From Sphingomonas asaccharolytica NBRC 15499 (lineage in GTDB: Bacteria > Pseudomonadota > Alphaproteobacteria > Sphingomonadales > Sphingomonadaceae), in assembly GCF_001598355.1 (NCBI RefSeq), contig NZ_BCYU01000005.1, positions 27,139-91,138 on the forward strand: 64,000 nt of DNA, given 5' to 3'. How positions within the stretch are numbered: the stretch's first letter is position 1; each line of letters opens with the position of its first letter. The notes below the pieces were generated by a model, which saw nothing but the letters and a program-made list of their open reading frames with translations, did not search any database and had not been told where the DNA came from. Positions 16,960 through 25,374 of the stretch are shown here, piece after piece. Made by a program: the position numbers and the translations under genes.

Positions 16960-18440
16960 GACGTCATCCCCCTCAACCCAGCGCGATCGAGCTTGCCGTT
17001 GGCGTTGCGCGGCAACTCGGCCAGCCAGACATAGCGCGCCGGCTGCATGAAATTGGGCAAGTCGCGGCGTAGACGCTCCCGTAAGACCGGTTCGACGGAC
17101 CCGTCGCCCTTCGCCACCACCAGTATTGCCTGGCCCTGGCGCTCGTCGGGAACGCCGATCGCGACCGCCTCACGCGTCTCGCCGCCGGCGGTGATCGCTT
17201 CTTCGATTTCGTTGGGACTGATGCGGTTGCCGGCCGATTTGATCATCTCATCATCGCGACCGACGAAGCGCAACAGCCCGTCGGCGTCCGCTACCACCGT
17301 ATCGCCCGACCATACCGCCATGCCACCCGCTTGGGACCATGCTGGCGCGGGCCGGAAGCGCGCCGCTGTCCGTTCGGGATCCCGCCAATAGCCTTGCGCT
17401 ACCAAGGGCCCGGCATGGACCAACTCGCCCGGTTCATCGACTGCCGCCCGTGCGCCATCGGATCGTACGATCATGATATCGGCAAAGGGGATCGCTCGGC
17501 CGATCGAATCCGGGTGGTCCACGACCAAGGCTGGGTCGAGATAGGTTGAGCGGAACGCCTCGGTCAGTCCGTACATCGGATAGATATCGGCGCGCGGAAA
17601 ACGCTCGCGCAGTCCGTCGATCAATCTCCGGGTCAGTGCCCCGCCAGAATTTGTCATTTTTCTCAATGTGTTTGTGTCGATTTCGTGAGGGTCGACATCA
17701 AGTAATTGAGCCCAGAGCGGCGGCACGCCGGCTAGCGTCGTGATCCGCTCGCGCTCGATCGCGCGATAGACGTCGCGCGGCAGCAGATAGTCGAACGGCA
17801 CCACGCACGCCCCTGCCGCCCAGGTCGAGAACAGCTGGTTCTGCCCGTAGTCGAAGCTGAGGGGCAGCACACCGAGCACGCGGTCGGCGGGATTGAGGCC
17901 GAGATAATGCGCCACGCTGATCGCACCGAGCCACAGATTGGCGTGGCTGAGCATCACCCCCTTGGGCCGCCCGGTCGATCCCGAGGTGTAAAGTAGTGCC
18001 GCCAAGGCGTCGGGATCGGTGTCTGACGGCGGCAGCGCCGGTCCGTCAAGCTGCGGATCGTCGGTCACGATCCTCACGCTCTCCGCATCGAGCGTTTCGG
18101 CGCGTGCGCCTTGCGTGATCAACAAGAGTGCACCACTGTCGGAAACAATATGCTGTACTTGTAGATGTTTGAGCTGTGGATTTATCGGAACATGTACGAA
18201 ACCGGCACGCGCCGCCGCCAGCGGCATCAGGCACGCCGTGCGCGTCTTGGGCAGCCAGGTGGCGACGCGATCGCCTTGGGCCAACCCCTGCCCCGCGAGC
18301 CATCCGGCCAGCGCGCCGACCGCTGCTTCCAGGCCAGCGAAATCGAGCATGCCATCGCGCGTGGCCAGCGCCGGATCGCCAGCGCGCCCACGCAGCGTCA
18401 GGTGATCGAGCGGCCGCGGCACGGGGTCTAGTGGGATCAT
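16956..18440 (-). CDS. Acyl-CoA ligase (AMP-forming), exosortase A system-associated
   Basis: A 494-residue member of the adenylate-forming enzyme family (TIGR03098 type). Motif A3, LLYTSGSTGRPKGVMLSH, motif YPMYGLTEAF, the hinge FVGRDDEMIKSAGNRISP and the catalytic lysine region NANGKLDR are all present. It probably adenylates an acid and loads it onto the acyl carrier protein encoded divergently. I chose ATG 18440; a TTG 21 bases upstream would add MPRYQSG without a good ribosome site. The 248-base divergent region towards the carrier gene must contain promoters for both units. Confidence 0.88.
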   Translation of the reverse strand: MIPLDPVPRPLDHLTLRGRAGDPALATRDGMLDFAGLEAAVGALAGWLAGQGLAQGDRVATWLPKTRTACLMPLAAARAGFVHVPINPQLKHLQVQHIVSDSGALLLITQGARAETLDAESVRIVTDDPQLDGPALPPSDTDPDALAALLYTSGSTGRPKGVMLSHANLWLGAISVAHYLGLNPADRVLGVLPLSFDYGQNQLFSTWAAGACVVPFDYLLPRDVYRAIERERITTLAGVPPLWAQLLDVDPHEIDTNTLRKMTNSGGALTRRLIDGLRERFPRADIYPMYGLTEAFRSTYLDPALVVDHPDSIGRAIPFADIMIVRSDGARAAVDEPGELVHAGPLVAQGYWRDPERTAARFRPAPAWSQAGGMAVWSGDTVVADADGLLRFVGRDDEMIKSAGNRISPNEIEEAITAGGETREAVAIGVPDERQGQAILVVAKGDGSVEPVLRERLRRDLPNFMQPARYVWLAELPRNANGKLDRAGLRGMTS

Positions 18441-18503
18441 TCCGCTCTGATAGCGAGGCAAAGCGCTTCACCCAAGGGTACACTCTCGCACCCCTACGTC
18501 GTC

Positions 18504-18586
18504 ACGCCGGCCTTGTGCCGGCGTCCACGGTGCAATTATCCGAATCCAGCCTTGTTGCGCGGTGGATGCCGGGACGAGCCCGGCAT
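18504..18586. repeat. Two intergenic inverted repeats
   Basis: ACGCCGGC / GCCGGCGT (18504-18511 with 18517-18524) and ATGCCGGG / CCCGGCAT (18566-18573 with 18579-18586), each with a 5-base loop. These are typical dispersed sphingomonad palindromes within the divergent region 18441-18688, and nothing else was recognised there. No T-run follows, so they are not obvious terminators. Confidence 0.6.
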
Positions 18587-18688
18587 GACGACTGGATGTC
18601 CTGGGACACGTCACCAACGTCGACTGCGAGTCAGAACGATCGCCCCACCCTTCCCAAGCCGCTCCCCTATCGGTAACGCGCCGAAACG

Positions 18689-18976
18689 ATGACTACGCAC
18701 CACGCACCGTCGACGGTCGGCCAGACCGTGCGCGCCGTTCTTAAGGATGTCCTGGCGCTCGACGCCGATCGCGTCGCGGCCTTTGACGACGATACAGCGC
18801 TGTTCGGCGCCTTGCCCGAGCTCGATTCGATGGCGGTCGCCGGTGTGCTGACCGAGATCGAGGATCGGCTGCACATCCTGATCGAGGATGACGAGGTCGA
18901 TGGCGAGATGCTCGAAAGCTTTGGTGCGCTTCGCCGTTTCGCCGAGGCCAAGGTCGCGGCGAGGAACGCCACATGA
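18689..18976 (+). CDS. Acyl carrier protein, exosortase A system-associated
   Basis: The 95-residue protein has the carrier-protein four-helix pattern, with the phosphopantetheine attachment serine in ELDSMAVAGVL (residue about 47). It is acidic in the second half (EIEDRLHILIEDDEVDGE). It should hold the activated acyl or aminoacyl group made by the divergent ligase and decarboxylase. Its stop overlaps the start of the hydrolase 2 gene by 4 bases (ATGA), so it begins the plus-strand arm of the XrtA locus. Confidence 0.88.
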   Translation: MTTHHAPSTVGQTVRAVLKDVLALDADRVAAFDDDTALFGALPELDSMAVAGVLTEIEDRLHILIEDDEVDGEMLESFGALRRFAEAKVAARNAT

Positions 18977-19671
18977 TCGATCACTACGATTGGGCCGGTG
19001 GGCGCGAGGCGATGATGCGCTTCGGCCCCACCACTGGCCCGATCGTGGTCGCGGTTCTGCCGTTGTTCGAGGAAGCCAATCGCACCCGCACCTTCATCAG
19101 CGGGGTGCTGCGCCGCCTCGCCGAGCGCCACATCGCAAGCGCGCTCCCCGACCTTCCCGGCCAAGGGGAGAGCCTGGTGCCGACTGAAAACGCCATGCTG
19201 GCGGGCTGGCGCACGGCGTTGGCGTCCGCTTCGACCGCGGCCGCAGGCGAACGCCCAGTTCACATTTTATCGTGTCGCGGCGGGGCGTTACTCGATCATG
19301 ACGTCAAGGCGGTATCGCGCTGGCAACTCGCCCCCGCCAAAGGCGAGGCCCTGGTCCGCGAACTGCTCCGCACCAGTGCGGCCGCGGGCGAGCGGATCGA
19401 GATCGACCTTGGCAATTACAATGACGAGGGTAACGCGGTGACGATCGCCGGCAATACGTTATCGCGCACATTGATCCGCGATCTCAACGCGGCCGATTGC
19501 GTGCGCGACGGCGCGGTCCGCGTCGTCCGGCTCGAGACCGACCCTGCGGTCGCCGACCGCAAAGTCGCCGGCGCACCGCTCTGGCGCCAGAGCGAGCCGG
19601 GCGATGATCCCGCGCTCGCCGACCTGCTGGCGGACGATATCGCCGATTGGATCGCGCGATGCGCGAGCTGA
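18973..19671 (+). CDS. Exosortase A system-associated hydrolase 2-like (alpha/beta fold)
   Basis: This 232-residue protein has an alpha/beta-hydrolase-like start (GPIVVAVLPLFEEANRTRTF) and SALPDLPGQGES, matching the hydrolase 2 group of XrtA loci. The nucleophile elbow is unusual: HILSCRGGALL has Cys and Ser but no canonical G-x-S-x-G, so the catalytic residue is unclear. It may cut or transfer an acyl group from the carrier protein to the polymer. It is fused translationally to the ACP (4-base overlap) and overlaps hydrolase 1 by 13 bases. Confidence 0.72.
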   Translation: MIDHYDWAGGREAMMRFGPTTGPIVVAVLPLFEEANRTRTFISGVLRRLAERHIASALPDLPGQGESLVPTENAMLAGWRTALASASTAAAGERPVHILSCRGGALLDHDVKAVSRWQLAPAKGEALVRELLRTSAAAGERIEIDLGNYNDEGNAVTIAGNTLSRTLIRDLNAADCVRDGAVRVVRLETDPAVADRKVAGAPLWRQSEPGDDPALADLLADDIADWIARCAS

Positions 19672-20429
19672 CCAATTTTCCCTGCGAGGGCGATACGCTG
19701 ATCGGCACGCTCGACGATGCCACAGATACGAGCGGGTTGCTGATCGTGTCGGGCGGCAACGAACTGCGCTGCGGCGCGCATCGCGGCATGGCGCTGCTTG
19801 CCGCCGATCTCGCCGCCGCTGGCATCCCGGTGTTCCGCTTCGACCGGCGCGGGATCGGCGATTCGGACGGCGCCAATCATGGCTATCAGGATAGCGGGCC
19901 CGACATCGCCGCCGCAGTTCGCGCTTTCCGCACACTGGCACCGCAGCTGACTCGCGTCGTCGCCTTCGGCAATTGCGATGCCGCCACCGCGCTCGCCTTG
20001 TTCCATCGCGGTGCCGGGATCGATGCGCTGGTCCTTGCCAATCCCTGGGTCGGCGACGAGGACGATGCCTTGCCCCCCGCCTCCGCCATCCGGTCGCATT
20101 ATGCCGACCGCGCGCGCGATCCACGCCAATGGCTTCGCGCCTTGTCCGGTGGAATAAATATCGGAAAAGCGATCAAAGGGTTACGCAAGGCTTCTTCCAA
20201 ATCGAAAGAAGCTACAAATCCGATTGCTGCGCGGATGGCGGTGGCGATGGTCGATACTCCCCGCACGATCCTGCTAGCCCAGCGCGACAATACCGCGATC
20301 CGTTTCGAGCATGCGTGGCACGAGGCGGATACGATCCATCATCGCGCAACCGACAGCCACAGTTTTGCACGACCGGGCGACGGCGACTGGCTGCGCGATC
20401 AGATTCTGGCTGTGATCCGAAGCGCCTAA
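19659..20429 (+). CDS. Exosortase A system-associated hydrolase 1 (alpha/beta fold)
   Basis: The 256-residue alpha/beta hydrolase starts at ATG 19659 inside the end of the preceding gene. The oxyanion segment LLIVSGGNELRCGAHRG and FRFDRRGIGDSDG are conserved, and the nucleophile elbow is FGNCDAATAL, with Cys in the position of the usual Ser, as in the hydrolase 1 group of XrtA loci (TIGR03100 type). A cysteine nucleophile suits acyl transfer from a thioester carrier. Near residues 170-190 there is a Lys/Ser-rich insert. It is the last gene of the plus-strand arm. Confidence 0.85.
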   Translation: MRELTNFPCEGDTLIGTLDDATDTSGLLIVSGGNELRCGAHRGMALLAADLAAAGIPVFRFDRRGIGDSDGANHGYQDSGPDIAAAVRAFRTLAPQLTRVVAFGNCDAATALALFHRGAGIDALVLANPWVGDEDDALPPASAIRSHYADRARDPRQWLRALSGGINIGKAIKGLRKASSKSKEATNPIAARMAVAMVDTPRTILLAQRDNTAIRFEHAWHEADTIHHRATDSHSFARPGDGDWLRDQILAVIRSA

Positions 20430-20433
20430 GGCG

Positions 20434-20458
20434 GGAACGTCCCGCTCGCCTTCGCGTT
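20434..20458 (+). promoter_or_regulatory. Sigma-EcfG (general stress response) promoter
   Basis: GGAAC at 20434-20438 and CGTT at 20455-20458 are separated by exactly 16 bases, a full match to the alphaproteobacterial EcfG consensus GGAAC-N16-CGTT. The expected start site, about 20465, lies 20 bases before the SnoaL-like gene at 20486. Confidence 0.75.
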
Positions 20459-20485
20459 TAGCCGTAACGTGACGGGAGCTATCCC

Positions 20486-20872
20486 ATGTTTTCCAACCAA
20501 GACGTCGTCCGCGGCACGCTGCAAGCCTATGTCGACAAGGATCGCGAGACGATCGAACAGTTGATCGCCGAGGACTTCCATTTCTCCAGCCCGCTCGACA
20601 ACCGGATCGACCGCGACACCTATTTCCGCCTCTGCTGGCCCAACAGCCGCAACATGGAGGATTTCGAGATCGTGCGCATGGCGACGGACGGGGACGCGGT
20701 GTTCGTCACGTATATCGGCACGGTCAGCGGCAGGCGTTTCCGCAACACCGAAGCTCACACCCTTCGCGACGGGAAGATCGTCGAGGTCGAGGTGTATTTC
20801 GGCTGGAACGTCCCACATGACGTCGCCGAGGGCGAGCATGCCGACCCGAAAACCGAGCCGGCAACCACCTGA
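20486..20872 (+). CDS. SnoaL/NTF2-like protein under stress-promoter control
   Basis: A 128-residue protein with the NTF2-like cone fold pattern (VVRGTLQAYVDKDRETIEQL, EDFHFSSPLDNRIDRDTYF, EAHTLRDGKIVEVEVYFGW). Family members bind or convert small hydrophobic molecules; catalytic residues cannot be assigned here. There is a GGGAG ribosome site 7 bases before ATG 20486. A near-perfect EcfG promoter precedes it, so it is probably part of the general stress regulon. It is convergent with trxB, the stops being two bases apart. Confidence 0.82.
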   Translation: MFSNQDVVRGTLQAYVDKDRETIEQLIAEDFHFSSPLDNRIDRDTYFRLCWPNSRNMEDFEIVRMATDGDAVFVTYIGTVSGRRFRNTEAHTLRDGKIVEVEVYFGWNVPHDVAEGEHADPKTEPATT

Positions 20873-20874
20873 CC

Positions 20875-21843
20875 TCACTCGGCCGCTTCGGCGACCTTTT
20901 CGAAATCGGCCTCGGCCAGGAAGCGCTCGGCGTCGAGCGCCGCCATGCAGCCGGTGCCGGCGGCGGTGACCGCCTGGCGGTAGACCTTGTCCATCACGTC
21001 GCCGCACGCGAACACGCCGGGCACGCTGGTCCGCGTCGTGCCGGTCTCTACCTTGATATAATGGTCGGCGTCGAGCTCGAGGTGCCCACGAAACAGTTCG
21101 GTCGCCGGATGGTGACCGATCGCGACGAACCCGCCCTCGACATCCAGCCGTGAGAGCTCGCCGGTCACCGTGTCACGCAACTCCAGCGCGACCAGGCCGG
21201 CCGTGCCGCCGCCATCGACGAAGGTCTCGACCTCCTTGTTCCACAGCACCTTGATCCGCTCATTAGCGAACAGGCGCTTTTGGAGGATTTTCTCCGCCCG
21301 GAACGAATCGCGGCGGTGGATCAAGGTCACGTCGGGCGAGTGGTTGGTCAGGTAGAGCGCTTCCTCGACCGCGGTATTGCCGCCGCCGATCACCGCGACC
21401 TTCTTGCCGCGATAGAAGAAGCCATCGCATGTTGCGCAGGCGCTGACGCCCTTGCCCTTCAGCGCTTCCTCGCTGTCGAGCCCGAGCCATTTGGCCTGCG
21501 CGCCGGTGGCGATCACAAGCACGTCGCCGACATAGACCTCGCCACTGTCGCCGATCAGGCGGAACGGACGCCGGGTCAGGTCGACCTCGACGATCGTGTC
21601 CCACATCATCCGCGTGCCGACATGTTCGGCCTGGGCCTGCATCTCCTGCATCAGCCAGGGGCCCTGGATCACCTCGCGGAAGCCGGGATAATTCTCGACA
21701 TCGGTGGTGGTGGTCAGCTGGCCGCCGGGCTGGATGCCCTGGACGACGATCGGCTCCATCCCGGCGCGGGCGCCATAGATCGCCGCCGACAGGCCGGCAG
21801 GGCCCGAACCGAGGATGAGCATGCGGGTCGTGTAGGTAGTCAT
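20875..21843 (-). CDS. trxB: Thioredoxin reductase
   Basis: The 322-residue flavoprotein reduces thioredoxin with NADPH in the cytosol. The FAD motif [10 protein letters not shown] is at residues 12-21, the redox-active pair CATC at 136-139, the NADPH motif [12 protein letters not shown] follows, and [20 protein letters not shown] closes the FAD site. It is a single gene with a 232-base upstream gap. The length is normal for low-Mr TrxB. Confidence 0.96.
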   Translation of the reverse strand: MTTYTTRMLILGSGPAGLSAAIYGARAGMEPIVVQGIQPGGQLTTTTDVENYPGFREVIQGPWLMQEMQAQAEHVGTRMMWDTIVEVDLTRRPFRLIGDSGEVYVGDVLVIATGAQAKWLGLDSEEALKGKGVSACATCDGFFYRGKKVAVIGGGNTAVEEALYLTNHSPDVTLIHRRDSFRAEKILQKRLFANERIKVLWNKEVETFVDGGGTAGLVALELRDTVTGELSRLDVEGGFVAIGHHPATELFRGHLELDADHYIKVETGTTRTSVPGVFACGDVMDKVYRQAVTAAGTGCMAALDAERFLAEADFEKVAEAAE

Positions 21844-22075
21844 GCGGGATGTCCTAGGGGCGAAGGGCGCTTTTGCGCAAATCTGGGGTGGCGCTTATCC
21901 ACAACAAGCTGCGCCGCGGCGGAGAAAAGCTTGCTCCCACCCAAGCGGACCTGATCCGCAGCCTACGCTCTTCCCGGCCATCCATGAAACCGATTCATGG
22001 CTCCGTGGAGAAACGATGCTTTGTCGGCGCGGGACCGCATTCCTATCCCTCCCCGTTCCATAGAGGAGGTGAAGG

Positions 22076-23086
22076 ATGAATCGAGTCATGGGTGTTGCAG
22101 CGATCCTGGCGGCCGTAGCAATGACGGCCACCGCCCACACCCAGTCGCGCGCCCCGCTAATCCAAACAGCCCCGACCGCCGCGGTCGCTCTCGAACCCGC
22201 CGCGGGCCAAAGGGTCGGCGTTTGGCAGCCGCGCGCCGGCCTGAAACAGGTTCCGATATGGCCAGGCAACGCGCCCGACGGTACGCTCAGGCCGCAACCG
22301 CCCGAGAACGTCGAGACCTATAAGGAACCGCCGGAATTCGGCGGCAAGTCGGAGGCAGTGCTCGACATTGCCGTGCCGACGATGACGATCATGCCGCCGA
22401 GCGGCCGCAATAAAGGTACCGCCGTGATCGTCTTCCCCGGCGGCGGGTTCCAGAAGGTTTTCATAACCTTGGAAGGGACCGAGATTTGCGACTGGCTGAC
22501 CGTCCAAGGAATCACCTGCATCGTCTCGAAATATCGTGCGCCCGGCGGCAACGACTATTGGGACGACGGGCTTCAGCGTCACATCACGCCCAAGATCATG
22601 CGCGCTCTACAGGACGCGCAGCGGACGATCCGGCTGGTTCGCTCCAAGGCGAAAGAGCTGAACATCGACCCCAACAAGATCGGCGTGATGGGTTTTTCCG
22701 CAGGCGGTTATTTGGTCGCGCAGACCAGCAATATCCTGACGCCCGCGTACAAGCCGGTCGATGCGATTGATCGCATCAGCAGCCGGCCCGATTTCGCGGT
22801 CGCGCTCTATCCCGGCCATATCTGTCGCCACGGCAAGTTCGACCCCACGCTGCCGATCTTCAAGACCGCGCCGCCCACCTTCATCGCGCAGGCCTGGAAC
22901 GATCCGATCGACCCGGTCTGCAACAGCCTGATGTACGCCAGCGCGCTCGACAAGGCCGGCGTGTCCACTGAAATGCACCTGTTCGCGAAAGGCGGCCACG
23001 CTTTCGGATTACGCAAGAAGAATGAGCCGGTTGGGATCTGGCCGCAATTGGTCGAGCGCTGGATGAAGCAGATCGGGATGCTGTAG
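22076..23086 (+). CDS. Secreted alpha/beta hydrolase (esterase, BD-FAE/xylan-esterase-like)
   Basis: This 336-residue protein has a signal peptide (about residues 1-21, ending TATAHTQ). The exported domain shows the family start VPIWPGNAPDG, the oxyanion segment VIVFPGGGFQ, nucleophile elbow GFSAGGYL and the late histidine in FAKGGHAFGL. Relatives are acetylxylan- or other carbohydrate esterases acting in the periplasm; the substrate is unproven. GGAGGTG lies 4-10 bases before ATG 22076. It is convergent with the thiolase gene. Confidence 0.82.
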   Translation: MNRVMGVAAILAAVAMTATAHTQSRAPLIQTAPTAAVALEPAAGQRVGVWQPRAGLKQVPIWPGNAPDGTLRPQPPENVETYKEPPEFGGKSEAVLDIAVPTMTIMPPSGRNKGTAVIVFPGGGFQKVFITLEGTEICDWLTVQGITCIVSKYRAPGGNDYWDDGLQRHITPKIMRALQDAQRTIRLVRSKAKELNIDPNKIGVMGFSAGGYLVAQTSNILTPAYKPVDAIDRISSRPDFAVALYPGHICRHGKFDPTLPIFKTAPPTFIAQAWNDPIDPVCNSLMYASALDKAGVSTEMHLFAKGGHAFGLRKKNEPVGIWPQLVERWMKQIGML

Positions 23087-23092
23087 GCGACC

Positions 23093-24289
23093 TCAGGGAA
23101 TCTCGAATAGCCCCGCCGCGCCCATGCCGCCGGCGGTGCACATCGACACCACGGCGTACTTCACCCCGCGCTTGCGGCCCTCGATCAGCGCGTGTCCGGT
23201 CAGCCGCGACCCGGTCATCCCGAACGGATGCCCGACCGCGATCGCGCCGCCGTTGACGTTGATCTTGGCGGGATCGATCCCCAGCGTGTCGCGGCAATAG
23301 AGGCATTGCGAGGCGAACGCCTCGTTGATCTCCCACAAGCCGATATCCTCGATCTTGAGCCCGGCGCGCTTGAGCAGCTTGGGGATGGCGAAGACCGGCC
23401 CGATGCCCATTTCGTCGGGCTCACAACCCGCGACCTGAAAGCCGCGATAGATGCCGAGGATGTCCTTGCCCTCGGCTTCGGCGGCCTTGCGCTCCATCAG
23501 GATCTGCGCCGCCGCGCCGTCCGAGAGCTGCGAGGCATTGCCCGCGGTGACGTACTTGCCTTCCTTGATCACCATGCCGTCCTTGAACACGGTGCGCAGT
23601 CCCGACAGGATTTCCGCGGTCGTGCCGCCGCGGATGCCTTCGTCCTGGGTGACGGTGACCTGTTCGGTGCCGGTCTGGTTGCCTTCCTTGTCGAAGGTCG
23701 CCTTTTCGACCGTGATCGGCACGATTTCCTCGGCAAAGGCGCCCTTTTGCAATCCGTCGTAGGCGCGTTGCTGGCTCAGCGCAGCGAACTCATCCTGCGC
23801 CTGGCGAGAGATGCCATAGCGCGCGGCGACCACCTCGGCGGTCTCGATCATCGGCATATAGGCATATGGCTTCTGCGCGATCACCGACTGGTTCTGATAC
23901 GGCTTGCCCGCCTGTTTCGCGGTCAGCGTGATCGATTCCATCCCGCCCGCCAGCGCGACGTCGAGCTCGTCGCATATGATCCCGCGCGCCGCGAGCGCGA
24001 CCGCGGTGAGGCCGGAGCCGCATTTGCGGTCGAGTGTGAAGGCAGGGACGCTCGTCGGCAAGCGGGCGGCAAAGATCGTGTTGCGCGCGACATTATAGCC
24101 TTGCGTCCCCCATTCGTTGCCCGCGCCGTAGAACACGTCGTCAATGCGCGATGGGTCGATCCCGGCGCGTTCGACCGCGGCATTCATCACATGCGCGCCG
24201 ATTACCGGCGCCTCGGTGATGTTGAAATAGCCGCGATTAGCCTTGCCGATGCCGGTGCGGGCGGTGGAGACGATGACGGCTTCGCGCAT
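23093..24289 (-). CDS. Acetyl-CoA acetyltransferase (thiolase family)
   Basis: The 398-residue cytosolic thiolase has nucleophile Cys90 in LDRKCGSGL, the histidine in NGGAIAVGHPFGMTGSR and the C-terminal cysteine in MCTAGGMGAAGLFE. It condenses or cleaves 3-ketoacyl-CoA; whether it serves fatty-acid degradation or acetoacetyl-CoA synthesis is not evident. It is transcribed divergently from the CitE-like gene (105-base gap), which also handles CoA esters, suggesting related metabolism. Confidence 0.92.
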   Translation of the reverse strand: MREAVIVSTARTGIGKANRGYFNITEAPVIGAHVMNAAVERAGIDPSRIDDVFYGAGNEWGTQGYNVARNTIFAARLPTSVPAFTLDRKCGSGLTAVALAARGIICDELDVALAGGMESITLTAKQAGKPYQNQSVIAQKPYAYMPMIETAEVVAARYGISRQAQDEFAALSQQRAYDGLQKGAFAEEIVPITVEKATFDKEGNQTGTEQVTVTQDEGIRGGTTAEILSGLRTVFKDGMVIKEGKYVTAGNASQLSDGAAAQILMERKAAEAEGKDILGIYRGFQVAGCEPDEMGIGPVFAIPKLLKRAGLKIEDIGLWEINEAFASQCLYCRDTLGIDPAKINVNGGAIAVGHPFGMTGSRLTGHALIEGRKRGVKYAVVSMCTAGGMGAAGLFEIP

Positions 24290-24394
24290 GGGCTATTCTC
24301 TCATTTATCGAATATCGGGTATGGTGCTTAGTCTCGCCGCGCGCGAAAAGCGAGAGGGCTGGCGCACATCGCTCACCTGCGCCAGAACGCCGCC

Positions 24395-25267
24395 ATGAAT
24401 ATTGTCCCGCTTGCCGCCCGCTCGCTTCTATTCGCCCCAGGCGACTCGCCCCGCAAGCTGGAGAAGGCCGGCCTGAGCGCCGCCGACCTGGTGATCATCG
24501 ACCTCGAGGACGCTGTCACCGAAAGCGCCAAGCCCGATGCGCGCAACGCAGTCGCCACGCACCTCAAGACGACGCATCGCCGCCAACCGCATTGGGTGCG
24601 GATCAACCCGCTCGATACGCCGCATGCGCTACCGGATCTCGCCGCAATCATCCCGGCTCGCCCCGACGGCATCCTGCTGCCCAAGGCGACGCGCGCCGAT
24701 GCCGAACGGCTGAACAACTACCTGTCCGCGCTGGAGACCGCCGCCGGCCTGCCGCTCGGCGGCATTCCGGTGTTCGTCTTGGCGACCGAGACCGCCGCAG
24801 GCGTGTTCGACGTCGGCAATTACGCCGGATGCCCGCGCCTTGCTGCGTTGAGCTGGGGCGCAGAGGACAGCGCCACTGCGCTCGGCGCGACCAGCAACCG
24901 CGACGACGATGGCGAGTACGACTTCCCCTATCAGATGTTTCGCGCGCTCTGCCTGACCGGCGCCGCCGCCGCCTCGGTCAGCGCGATCGAGACTATTCAC
25001 GGCGACTTCCGCGATTCCGCAGGTCTGGAGAAAATGGCCCGCCGAGCGCGCCGTGCGGGCTTTCGCGGCATGCTCGCGATCCACCCCGACCAAGTCCCGG
25101 TGATCAACGCCGCCTTCACTCCATCACCCGAAGAAATCGCCCATGCCAAGAAAGTCCTGACCGCGTTCGACGCCAATCCTGGCGCCGGCACGGTGGGTCT
25201 AGACGGCGCGATGCTCGACATGCCGCATCTCAAGCGCGCGCAGGCATTGCTGGCGATGAAGCGGTAG
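24395..25267 (+). CDS. CoA ester lyase (HpcH/HpaI, CitE-like)
   Basis: This is a 290-residue TIM-barrel protein of the citrate lyase beta family. It begins ARSLLFAPGDSPRKLEKA, with Mg/CoA site segments VIIDLEDAVTESAK, VRINPLDT, VLATETAAGVFDV and AIHPDQVPVIN. Such stand-alone CitE-like enzymes cleave beta-methylmalyl-, malyl- or citramalyl-CoA. No ribosome site is strong, but ATG 24395 gives the full family start. It is divergent from the thiolase gene. Confidence 0.88.
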   Translation: MNIVPLAARSLLFAPGDSPRKLEKAGLSAADLVIIDLEDAVTESAKPDARNAVATHLKTTHRRQPHWVRINPLDTPHALPDLAAIIPARPDGILLPKATRADAERLNNYLSALETAAGLPLGGIPVFVLATETAAGVFDVGNYAGCPRLAALSWGAEDSATALGATSNRDDDGEYDFPYQMFRALCLTGAAAASVSAIETIHGDFRDSAGLEKMARRARRAGFRGMLAIHPDQVPVINAAFTPSPEEIAHAKKVLTAFDANPGAGTVGLDGAMLDMPHLKRAQALLAMKR

Positions 25268-25374
25268 CGCTGGATCCGAACGAAAGGACGGCAGGGCGCT
25301 GATCCCCGCTACGCGACGCTCGTTCCGTTAGAATATGGCGGCGCGCGCCTTATTCATTTCCAGTTGATTGGCCG

